From the NCBI GenBank assembly GCA_021442155.1, contig CM038214.1, forward strand, positions 21,601,808 through 21,665,807: a DNA stretch of 64,000 nucleotides, written 5' to 3'. Source of the stretch: Cymbidium sinense. Taxonomy: Eukaryota > Streptophyta > Magnoliopsida > Asparagales > Orchidaceae. The notes under the pieces are model-generated. The model was not told the origin of the DNA, ran no database searches, and worked only from the letters and a program-made list of their open reading frames with translations. Below, piece by piece: positions 21,217 through 31,375 of the stretch (positions are counted from its first letter, which is position 1; the number at the start of each line of letters is the position of its first letter). The translations under genes were made by a program, and so were the position numbers.

Positions 21217-23250
21217 GATTACCTTCGTGAAAATTGAATGAAAGCTATAGTAAGTGTCATAATGTACACAACAAAACTATAGTTATACTACCCTATCTCT
21301 TATTTAATGTTTTATAATGATATCTTGATTTTTTTGTAATGTTAGCAAGCAATCCATTCAAACCATCATCAAAATACTTACAAGCTTAGAGGAGCTATTG
21401 ACGTTAGAGTGTAGTAAAGCCAAATGCCTCTTTATAGCTAGAAATATTGCCAACAAGTTTCTTGGATTAAACAACTAACATAATCTACAAAAGCAAGCAT
21501 CCCATTAGAATACCTTGGTGTTAATATTTAACCCAAAGCATACTTTGAGGAAATTAACGCAAATGTTCATAGTATATAAATTTCTTTCATTAGAATTTAT
21601 TTAACCAAGAGTGTTTTAACATCAATTCTCTACACCATTCAATCATTTAAACTACCTACCACCACCAAAAATAAATTGGAGAGATTGTTCAACAAGGTCA
21701 TATGGAGTGGCAAAGGCAAATATATTCATTAAACAAGTCGGAAAAAGATGTGCAAACCAAAATAAGGTGGTCTATGATTTAGAACTTTAGAGGGCTCAAT
21801 TCTATTTAACCACATTAAATTGTTGATTAACTTATGGAATAATTCATCATTATTCGCTAATTTCATGTAGAGAAAATACTACCATAATACTCATTTAAAA
21901 CATATCCAGCTAAAAAAGAATAATTCCTTAACATGGAAAACTATGCTAAAAAAATTGAGAAGCAACTGAAAAACTCATATTATGGGATTTGAGAGTTGGA
22001 CAAGCAAATTTTAACTTGGAAATGGATGAGCCTAAACTAAACTATACTTAGATCAATAATAGGCATAGGAAATTTTGAAAATTCCCATAATAGATGACAG
22101 ATGGGATAGACTTGTAGTCAAGTTTAGACATGAACTTAATGTTTTTCTCTAAGGCTATTCACATGTCCGTTAAGGCAACAAGCAACATCTCTATCAGTTG
22201 GGGAAATAAAATCTAGAATAGAGCACTGATACCATCTATATCCTCCTTCAATTGGAGATTACTGCATAATATGTTACCCCCAAATAATATCTTGAAATTG
22301 AAATGATTAAGACTTCCTTCTATATGTTTGTTGTGCTATAAGGAGACAATATGTATACAACATTTATTTTACCAATGTCCTGTTAATGTACATATATATA
22401 ACCAATTGGAGATAGACTTTCAAGTTGTAATTAAGAAATTATATATTTTATGATTTGGTAGTTCATTTTCTTAGAAGAATGCAAAGTGTGGCAATAGATT
22501 CAAACAAAACATTTAGTTATTATACCCTAATTGTATCATGGTTCATATGGATGGCCCTGCTATAAAGCATGAAGATTGTAAAGTCTTGCCATGTTAGGTG
22601 GTCGATATGTATATTTATATATCAACAAAGCCACAAGTTCAATTTTTCAAGAACAAGTTTGGAACCACTACACCATAGTTCTTGCCAAGTGGGAAAACCA
22701 AAAAATCAAATGTATCAAAATCAATATTGATGGATGCATTCACTTTGCTAATCATAATGTAGGATTGGTGAATTGAACTCAATGGTGATTGTCAACTTAT
22801 ATTTGCTATACCCTACCATACCCTATACTCCATAGAAATGTTAGCTTGCTTGAGTGCATTGAAGATTGTAAAAGCTATGAAGACTTCCAAGATCTAGATT
22901 GAAATTGATTCCTTACAACTACTAAAATTCTCCAATGAGAGATTCCTCACTCTTGGGACTTAATCAATCATCGTAAAGAGATTGAGATATGCTCATCAAA
23001 TATGCATTTAAACTTCTCACATATCCATCAAGAAGGAAATAGACTAGAAGATCACCTTGCAAAATAGTTGCACTAGATAGAATACACATTTTAAGATGCC
23101 AGATAAGTTTACATCTTAATTGATACATAGTGACAATGTTAATTTACTATCTTTAAGGGGTTTCTTTGTTTCATAAACCCCTTTAGTCTTTCTTGTATCT
23201 GAACAATTTGCTACAATATAATTCTACTTTTGAAAAGTAAAAGCTTTTAA
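21217..23250 (+). mobile_element. LINE-C, remainder of the outermost LINE
   Basis: This continues the RT begun at 1-73. It reads IDYL at 21217, KAKCLFIARNIANKFLGL near 21420-21470, then a degraded block with NKLERLFNKVIWSGKGK near 21670-21720. After a decayed zf-RVT region comes RNase H with KCIKINIDGCIHF near 22709-22750 and later blocks up to about 23060. Frameshifts are frequent. The 3' UTR holds a 9-bp stem-loop at 23155-23183. The exact 3' end is uncertain, around 23240-23250, and no clear A-run was seen. Confidence 0.7.
23155..23183 (+). other. Stem-loop in LINE-C 3' UTR
   Basis: aaggggttt (23155-23163) pairs perfectly with aaacccctt (23175-23183) around an 11-base loop. It sits after RNase H and before the element end. 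Some plant L1-clade LINEs are reported to use a conserved 3' stem-loop for RT recognition; that role here is inference. Confidence 0.55.
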
Positions 23251-23259
23251 ACCCTTCTT

Positions 23260-24055
23260 AGCTTTTCTTCTTATGGAAGAGATTAATAAATCACAACTCA
23301 AGTAAGTACATTAGAATCTTAATAACAATCTTGGCATTTTGGTACATATGGTTTGACAAGAATGATTCTAAGCATAACAACATTAGTAGAAACCCACAAC
23401 AAATTTATAGTTACCTCTAGAAAGCACAAAGTAATGGAATCTTAGTAGCTTATATTTGAAAAGAGAAAAGAGCATGTGGTTCAAGATTAATAGAAAAGCA
23501 TCACATTACCCACACATTGTTCTATTGATTCAAACCAAGAGAACCATGGTTGAAATTTAATATTGATGGATCATTCAAAACCAATTACTAGACATCTAGT
23601 TGGATTCTAAGGTATTAGAAAGGTCAATTATACATTTCACAAATAATGCATGGCAATGAACTCTTTATATGATGAGGATGATGCTCTACCTTTTGCACTT
23701 AAGATCTCATAAGCCTTTTCAAACAACCTCATTTAAATATAGAATAATTCCCAAATACTAAATTAGATCTTTCAAAACAACAAGACCCCCTAAGTTGACC
23801 TACATTCTTCAAAACATATGGTGCATAAGTTCTCAATTGAATGTAGCCCTCACTCAAATTTATCATGAAGTAAATAAAGCAGTTGATCACTTATCTAAAC
23901 AAGGGGAACTAATATAGTCTACCACCATCTCTTTCCATGGAACTAAAATTAAATTTTTTTTTAATTTTTGGGGATAATTGGCCTTGCCTTGGGTTAGAGG
24001 AACTATTTTATAACCTTACTCTTTAATAGCAAAATCCTAGCTTTCCATGAAAAAA
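23260..24055 (+). mobile_element. LINE-D, 5'-truncated LINE tail
   Basis: A second LINE 3' end follows LINE-C in the same direction. A second RNase H opening, WLKFNIDGSFKTN, lies near 23547-23585. Degraded later blocks follow, including a 'HEVNKAVDHLSKQG'-like end near 23860-23910. The tail ends in an A-rich run at 24050-24058. Only about 0.8 kb is present, as expected for a copy truncated during target-primed reverse transcription. No certain duplication was found. Confidence 0.65.
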
Positions 24056-24928
24056 AACTTTGTATGTGATGTTTATGTGTTTATATATAAGAGTTATGTT
24101 ATTTCACACATGTGAAGTGTGAATTCTATAAATAATAAATAATTTTAAATGAAGGAGGAGGTGGCCACTTTGTAGTGAGTAATTAGGAATGTGTGAGCTG
24201 GTCCCCTATCATCTAACTTCACCCACTATTTTTCAAGTTCGAACTTGATGTTTATATTAAAACTCTTTTGTGGCTAATAATAGAATATTTTGGTGATTTT
24301 TATGCAAAGGAATTAGATAGAATTTTAGATAGTTGTAAACTTGGTAGTCATGAACCATATTGAAGTGAATTTGTGGTCCTTCAGAAATTTTGAGGTAATT
24401 TGGTGATCATGTTGCATAAGTTACTTTGGTGAGTGGCCTAATTTTCAAGTCATCATTTTTATTAAATTTTTTTCCTATGGTGTCATATTTTTGTCATCAT
24501 CTTCTTTTCACACAATTCTCCCACTTTAAATTCTCTAATTGTCACAATATTATGATTTACTTAAACCACATCAAATGTTCTTGTTGGTGTGTAGTGTGTG
24601 TTTTACAATTTTTATAAAAATTTTCCAATATTTTAGTAAACATTCTAATATTCCATCTCCAAATATTAATTTGGGTTTTCCTCCATTATAATAACAATGT
24701 TTTAATGAGTGAATAATTAGCCAATTAGACAAAGAGGGTTTCACCTAACCAATCTTGGATAAAATCTAAAATAAATATCTAAACTTAATAAAATTTTGTG
24801 AAACATTCTAAATAAAACTACACTTTGTGCAAACATTTTTTAAACCACACTCTATATTGAACTTAAACACAACCCCTCATGTTTAAGAATCATAAGAAAT
24901 CTATCACTTTTAATTGTATACAATATCA
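24056..24928 (+). repeat. Probable LTR of gypsy-like unit A
   Basis: This noncoding AT-rich DNA ends in ...CAATATCA at 24928, four bases before a perfect primer binding site. The 5' boundary is not resolved; TG starts near 24061 and 24106 are candidates. The short frame at 24426-24617 has no family match I recognise. Confidence 0.45.
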
Positions 24929-24932
24929 AGAT

Positions 24933-24944
24933 TGGTATCAGAGC
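24933..24944 (+). other. Primer binding site, initiator Met tRNA (unit A)
   Basis: TGGTATCAGAGC is complementary to the last 12 bases of plant initiator tRNA-Met, the usual primer for plant LTR retrotransposons. It marks the LTR-to-internal boundary of unit A. Confidence 0.85.
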
Positions 24945-25499
24945 TTAGGTTGGAAAAATCATTGGAAGGTGATCATCAAGATGAGTTAATAGCTTGGTAA
25001 GGAATTTACAAATGATGGAATTGACATCACAAGAGGTTCAACTCTATTCTTCTTGCTAAATTTTCTTCATGATATTTTTTCTTCTATTGTAAAAATTTAG
25101 TGTAAATTGTATGATCTAAGCAAGTCCACAAACTATTATACTTTTACTAATTATTTGGCATTATTTTCATTAATTTAGCCATTTTCTTTAAACCAACTCT
25201 AAGTTAACTAATGAGAGGCTTCGAATTAAAGTTGTATTCCATAAAATAATTTAAACCAACACCTTGATTTCAATTAAAAAGAAGAACCTATATTGAACTA
25301 TTTGGTGTTTTATTTAAATTATAGTTAAGTTATTTTATATTAGTTTGTTCCTACTATGTTTGCACTTAGTGAAGGCTTCTAGAATAAATTTAGTTTATTC
25401 ATTTGCATCTATTTCTTTAATATTTATTGTGAATCATTAATTGCATATTTTAAAATAAAATAAAAATATTTACATATTTAATTTTCTTGTAATGATATG

Positions 25500-26590
25500 A
25501 TGCCTCCTAAATATGATAGCCAAGATTAAATAAATAATTTGAATAGGGGAGTAGGTAAATTTGGCTTGAAATTGAGGAAAAGTTTAATAAGATCCAAGAG
25601 TTAGTCATGAAAAGCCAAGTCAAAATTTTGAATATTTGAGCATAAACCCACCATTAATTTAGAATCTAATAGAGATTGACACCTTAAGAGAATGGTTTAT
25701 AAAGAAATCCTAAAGAACATTTACATCCTTAGCAACATCCTTTATTATATCCCCATAAGAATGAATACCATAAGCACATTTGAGGCTTTGAATGAAATAA
25801 TTAAAATGTTTATGATTACCCCTAACTAATTATAGAGTCCATGATCCTAATAAGGATTTAGATTATCTTACTTTGATGGATGCATTTTTTTGATTGATAT
25901 CGATGGAAGAATGTTAGAAAACATATTTTTAAAAATAAAATTTATAGAACATGCTAACTTTATTGAAACAACATTTTGCTATAAAATGAACGAACTGGTA
26001 GAAACATTAACACATGGAAAGAGATAAACAAAATGCTTATGTACAAATACTATCTAAGAAATCATGTAAATTAATTACATGAGCAGTTGATGACTCATTA
26101 AGCAAGGCAACATGTAATTAATAGAATACATTAACACATTTGATGGCCTTGTGGCTAGTACCAATTGTACTAATCAAGATTGGCAATTCACAAAAAATTT
26201 GTCATTGGTCTTAGGAGTGACACTAAGAATGAGGTGGAGTTAATGGACCACCCTCATACTCTTCAAAAATTTTTTCATTATGCTATATTCTCTTATAAAA
26301 GTATATAAGGAAGTAGTTTCTTCATCTAAATCCAAAGTGGTCCAAATTTCTTTTATCAATATACTTTTATTATAAATAAAGGACTATAAGACTTAAAAGT
26401 AGAGGAAGTGAAGATGATGAAGTTGAAGAGTTCCATAATGATAACCATTTTTAAATGAACACATAGAGCATTTAGGGACCAAGTGTGTGGTATGAGTTGC
26501 ATGATAATTGCTTTGGGTTAAGTCATGTATGTTGGTAATAAATGGGGGTAGTCCCCAAATGTCATATCTACCCATGCCCTTTCTAAAGTA
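25500..26590 (+). pseudogene. gypsy-like gag of unit A
   Basis: It starts MPPKYDSQD at 25500. About 500 bases on, near 26012-26075, it reads TWKEINKMLMYKYYLRNHV, the core of the retrotransposon gag domain where the RNA-packaging capsid folds. Further blocks run to about 26390. Multiple stops and frameshifts are present. It aligns with gag of unit B in several ordered blocks. No protease or RT follows. Confidence 0.6.
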
Positions 26591-26599
26591 AACCTTCCT

Positions 26600-27950
26600 A
26601 AAACCTATCTAAATCATTTCATGTAATTTAGGTGAATCACACTCCATTACCTATCACATCTAAGTGTCTTTTCCCTATAATGACAAGTATTTATGGTGTG
26701 GGGTGGTTTGAGAGTAACCCAATTGCTAGATGGAGGCTCTCCTAAGATACTTAGAAGAGTAGGAAAACCCTATTTGTAAAAAACAAAGATGTTAACTATA
26801 CTTTTAAGATTTTCACTAGGTTTCATTAGATTTAAGACAAAATAACAACACTAACTAGATTATGTCTTCCCAATCCCAAATCTTGTCATCCAAAATTATA
26901 AAATTGAAGGCCTTTCAATGGAGAAATTTATCATGATTACTTGTTCTAGATAGTAGATACATCAACAACAATGCAAAAAAAATTCATAAAACATCAACAA
27001 ATAAAATTTAAACAACTCACTAAAGTAGCTTTGTAGAAAAGATCATCAAACCCATCATTCACTTATTTGCATGCCACCAAACCATAATACTTGAGAATTC
27101 ATCTTCTAATTTTAGTTGAAATAACAAGTAAATAACATTTACAGGGATACGCCTATACATCTTACACAATTCAAACTCACATACGGAGGAAAATGTGAGT
27201 ACTCCAACTCATAAGTCGTGCACTCTACATTTGTATTAATTAATTATAACAAATTACAAATTTACATGTCTTTCTCATTACATAAGATTAATTTACCATA
27301 CAGGACACTTAAGATATAGATTTCACATAATAATGCAACATAAACATGACATGTTATTTGTCTTTCTTTTGGATGTATTATACTATCTAGAAAAATTTTA
27401 AAATTTAAAACTTTCTTCACAAAAGACTTTCCATTTGAGTCTAGATCTTAGCTTAGCAACCTAGTCTAGTTAGTTTGTTTTTCATTTATTGTATTTAAAC
27501 CCCTAATCTAGTGAAAATCTCTAGAATTATAGTTGACATCATTTTTTGCATACAAGTATATTAATTAGTGTATAATCTCACTACTTCCTTAATTTTAATT
27601 AACCAAAGTGTCATTTTAGTTAGTATACAAATTTTTTATGACGTGCCTAAGAAAATTCACAAAAGAATACATATACCCCATGAAATGGCATGAAAGTTTC
27701 CATGTAACAAGTAAAAATACTTTTTAGGAAATCATCTTTGATTTCATGTGATTTAGCATTTTAGAAGAGTTTTAGTTGCTTGAATTTGGGTGTCTAGAAT
27801 TGATTCTACTATCTATCTTATGTTTTCCAACCATTCTCTAGTGCCACTCCAAACTAAACCATACTAAGATTTTCCTTACTCTCCAATGCATCATAAGAGA
27901 GACCTTTTACCAATTAGGACACCCAAAGTTACCCAACTCTAGCCCATACC
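26600..27950. other. Unassigned AT-rich stretch between units A and B
   Basis: No coding domain was recognised on either strand. Its right end abuts the degraded primer site of unit B, so the last several hundred bases are probably the LTR of unit B. I could not place its start. Nothing else of note is visible. Confidence 0.35.
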
Positions 27951-27953
27951 ATG

Positions 27954-27968
27954 TTAGGTATCAAAGAA
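27954..27968 (+). other. Degraded primer binding site (unit B)
   Basis: TTAGGTATCAAAGAA resembles the tRNA-Met site with three or four changes. The following text (gatttgaaaggtgatcatgaagagga) parallels that after the site of unit A, which supports the call. Confidence 0.55.
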
Positions 27969-28528
27969 TAGATTTGGTGGATTGATTTGAAAGGTGATCA
28001 TGAAGAGGATTGGAGTACTTAACAAAGTGCTTGTAGAGCATGGAGTTCACTTCAGAAGAGGTGACTTCATGCACTTAGACTTTCCAGTTATTTTTTGGTA
28101 TTTTATTTGTCATTGCAAATTCAAGTGGCATATTACATGTTTAAGTTAATTTTATGAACCATTGTACATTTTTTATTAGTTGGGGCTACTTTTATTAACC
28201 TAACCAATTTCCATACACTTACCCTTACCTAATTTGATTTAAATGAAAATAAATCAGTGAGAGACTGGTCCACTAAATTAATTAAAATTTTATCATGATT
28301 TATATTAACATGAGGAACTCGAATGGTAACTATGGTCTTTTTTCAAGTTCTAATTTACTTATTTTATTTTAGTTGCTTTCATTTGCATTTAAATTATAGT
28401 GAAGGCTTTTACAAGTAATTTTGCTAGTCATTTAAATTCACTTTATCATAAAATTAGTAAGCATCATTGCATATTTTAAAATTATTGATTAAAATCAAGT
28501 TTCATATTACATCTTCATTTATGTCAAC

Positions 28529-31110
28529 ATGCCTCCTAAATAAGTTAACCAAGATTAATAGATAACTCAAATAAGATAGTAGAATAATTCTCTTTCTAAA
28601 ATAAAGATAATTTTAAAAGGATTCAAAGCATAATCACAAACCTAGACACCCAAATTCAAAATATGAACATTAGGGGCACAAACTAACCTATAGTTAAAAA
28701 TAATGTTAACACATAATATTAAAAAAGCTCATAATAAATCATAGGGAACACAAGCCCACTAGGAGACATCTTTTAAGAATCCCATTAAGAATGAGCACCA
28801 TAAAAACACTAAGGTTTTGAATGAACCACCTTTGAAAAGGTTTAGGTTGATTCCACGATGTAGTAAAAGTAAACCATAATTGTAAGAGAATCATATCATG
28901 TAGTAAAGAGTGAATAGAGTATCTTTTCATGAGGATTGAAACAAAGTACTGAAATATGGTTGGGTTTCATTATTTGGATGATGAAAATTGGGTACTAAAG
29001 AAACTAAAACTACATCTAAATCTATCAAAAGATTAGTGAAATAATAAGATCAAGAATTCATAAATCTCAATATGAATAAACCTAAAGATTAGAATTCACC
29101 TATGTTTAGTTATGAAGTTATTGATTTTAGTCAAAATATAAGTTGCTTTGTATATAACTCCAATCAAGGTGGATGCTACCTTTCTCTACAAAGCCTAAAA
29201 TCCTCATTTTATGTGCAACCTTTGCACCTCTTGGTGTTTAGTTATGAAGTTATTGATTTTAGTCAAAATGTAAGTTGCTTTGAATATAATTCCAATCAAG
29301 GTGGATGCTACCTTTCTCTAAAAGATAAAATCCTCATTTTTATGTACAACCTATCTACCTCTTGGTGATAAATTCAATGACAAATTAATCTTAAAAAAGA
29401 GACATCATCATCTCTAACTTACAATGGTATTTCATCCACAATGGATTCATCCCAATGGACTTCAATATATTAAAATGATGGCCAATCAATTCAATATTCA
29501 ATTATGTATAGAATAAAATGTTTGATAATTGATGAAATGAAACTCTAAAATTTTATTAAAATTCAAACAATAAACAAATACAACAAAGTTACATCATACC
29601 TCTAGAAATGAAACTTTAGTTCATGATAAAATAGAAGAACAACATAAAGGATTGATACATGAATATGAGTGTAAAAAATAAAAGAGAAAGTAAAGGATAA
29701 CACTTAGGTGAAGCATGAAGAGAAACTCTTCTTCATCTCTTTGTCTCCTTGCCCTTGAGATCACCTTGAATGCTTCTTTAAGAAGCCTCATGAAACTTTG
29801 TTGGACTCCACAAAGAACTGAGAAAATAATAAAGATATACCCTAATTTTTTTCTAATGATTTGCTTAAATTAAGTAGCATCAAATCTCTACAAAATGGTA
29901 AGAGTTTCATGAAATTATAATGCAAATCATAATAACCATCAAGTTGGCGCCTGGGCTCCATGCAAATTATAGTGCACATGGTTTAAGCCTTAGGCAAAAT
30001 CTTTAGAATGCATGTCAACTGCTCGAATGACCTCAAATTTGCTTTTTTTTATATCAAACACTTGAAATTCACCAATATTAAAGTTTTCATTACATTAAGA
30101 AAATATTGTGATTAGTATAATAATTTTCTTATAATCAAGCAAAAAATCTCTTGTAAAAAAAAAATGTAGTTGAAGGGTACAACTTTGACACATATCACTC
30201 TACATATGATGAAGTCCATGATCGAAGATCCTATTAAGTATTTAGACTAGCTTTCCTAGATAGATAAGTTCTTTGATTGGTACAAAATAGATGATTATCA
30301 GAGGACTACTTTTTCCAAAAAAAAATTATATGCCATACCAAAATCTTTTTTTAATAATATTTGACCTAAGAAAGAGTGGCTAGGTAAACACATCCTTGCA
30401 TTGAGATAAAGGAGATGCTTAAGGCCAAATACTTTCCTTAAAATCATGAGAAGAAATTGCATGAATAGTTAATGACCCTATGGCAATAAATTATGCAAAT
30501 GGTTCAAGACATGAATATTTTTGGGGATTTGATAGCTAGGTAAATTACGCCAGGCCAAGAGTGATGATTAGTCATAAGTTTTTTATTCATCTCTGGAATG
30601 ACATAAGCAATAAGGTGGAGTTATAAGACCCATAAAATTTTGATAAAACCTTTACACTATAATTTGCTCTTTGAACTCATAAGAAAGTAGCCATTTCATC
30701 TAGATCTGAAGGTCTAAATTCTTTCTATCAATCATTATTCTATTATATCCAAAGGTCAACTACTAGTCCCGGGTCCATCATCCGCTAGTACCAAGAATTA
30801 TAAAATGTCATTGATCCATCTCAAAATAATGGATGTGGTACTTTTAAATGCCATAAGATGAGACACATGGAAAATCAATATAAGAAAAAGATTATAATTT
30901 TAGATGAGACTAAAGAGAAATAAGAAGTTGGTATGGATGATGAAGTAATGGAGATTTATGATGAAACATCTCTTTCAGATGAGGACTCTGACCATGTGGA
31001 TATCAAGTGAGTGTATAACGTATGGTAGTAGCTATAGATGAAGACTTGACATGGCACATCAAGGAGATAAAGATAATGGACCAATCATTAGATCCAAATT
31101 TAAAAAGGCT
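28529..31110 (+). pseudogene. gypsy-like gag of unit B, with internal insert
   Basis: It begins MPPK at 28529, as in unit A. The gag core (EIKEMLKAKYFP) lies near 30400-30440, about 1.3 kb further downstream than in unit A, so about 28850-30190 is extra DNA. Near 30831-30886 a zinc-knuckle remnant reads GTFKCHKMRHMENQY. The first and last cysteines of C-x2-C-x4-H-x4-C have become T and Y. At about 31070 the frame reads GPIIRSKFKKAKEV, a motif found just after gag in many gypsy-related proteins. No pol follows. Confidence 0.6.
29104..29367 (+). repeat. Two-copy 132-bp tandem duplication
   Basis: 29104-29235 and 29236-29367 are near-identical copies, both starting 'gtttagttatgaagttattg' and ending 'ctcttggtg'. 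The period is a multiple of three, so an open frame runs through both copies. That frame has no recognised domain and is probably fortuitous. The pair lies inside the extra DNA within gag B. Confidence 0.85.
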
Positions 31111-31239
31111 AAAGAAGTAAACTAACACATAAGGACAAGAAGCAAGCTTAAGATATGTTATTTTATGTTGTACATTTCCATACTTTTCACATGCCTATGT
31201 GTTTATGGTTATAATGTAAGTGTTTTATGTAACTTTGTG

Positions 31240-31375
31240 ATGTTTAAAGGCTAATTTAGTAATTAAAATAAATTACATGTTCAATTTGGAGAAAAGATTT
31301 GGAGTGAGGGTATTATATCTCTCTCTCTCTCTCTCTCTCTCTCCTTCCCTTTATTTTTAAAAGGTTTATGTTTTA
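31240..31375 (+). repeat. 136-bp tandem unit, left part, with (TC)n
   Basis: The unit reads 'gttcaatttggagaaaag', 'atttggagtg', a (TC)12 tract at 31319-31343, and 'ccttccc' before a T/A-rich end. LTR2 interrupts it at 31376. It continues at 34080 with 'atttgaaaaggtatg'. It follows directly after the 3' region of unit B. Confidence 0.7.
31371..31375. repeat. Target-site duplication of LTR2, left copy
   Basis: tttta, repeated at 34080-34084. Confidence 0.75.

Noticed and set aside
24933..24944. Possible tRNA-Met gene fragment
   Set aside because: Only the 12-base complement of the tRNA 3' end is present, at an LTR boundary. It is a primer binding site, not a tRNA gene.
29102..29368. 88-residue frame with an internal repeat, possible repeat protein
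   Set aside because: The repeat comes from a DNA tandem duplication of 132 bases within decayed retroelement DNA, with no homologue recognised.
28850..30190. CRISPR-like array suggested by the repeated segment
   Set aside because: There are two adjacent long copies without spacers, so it is a tandem duplication and not a CRISPR array.
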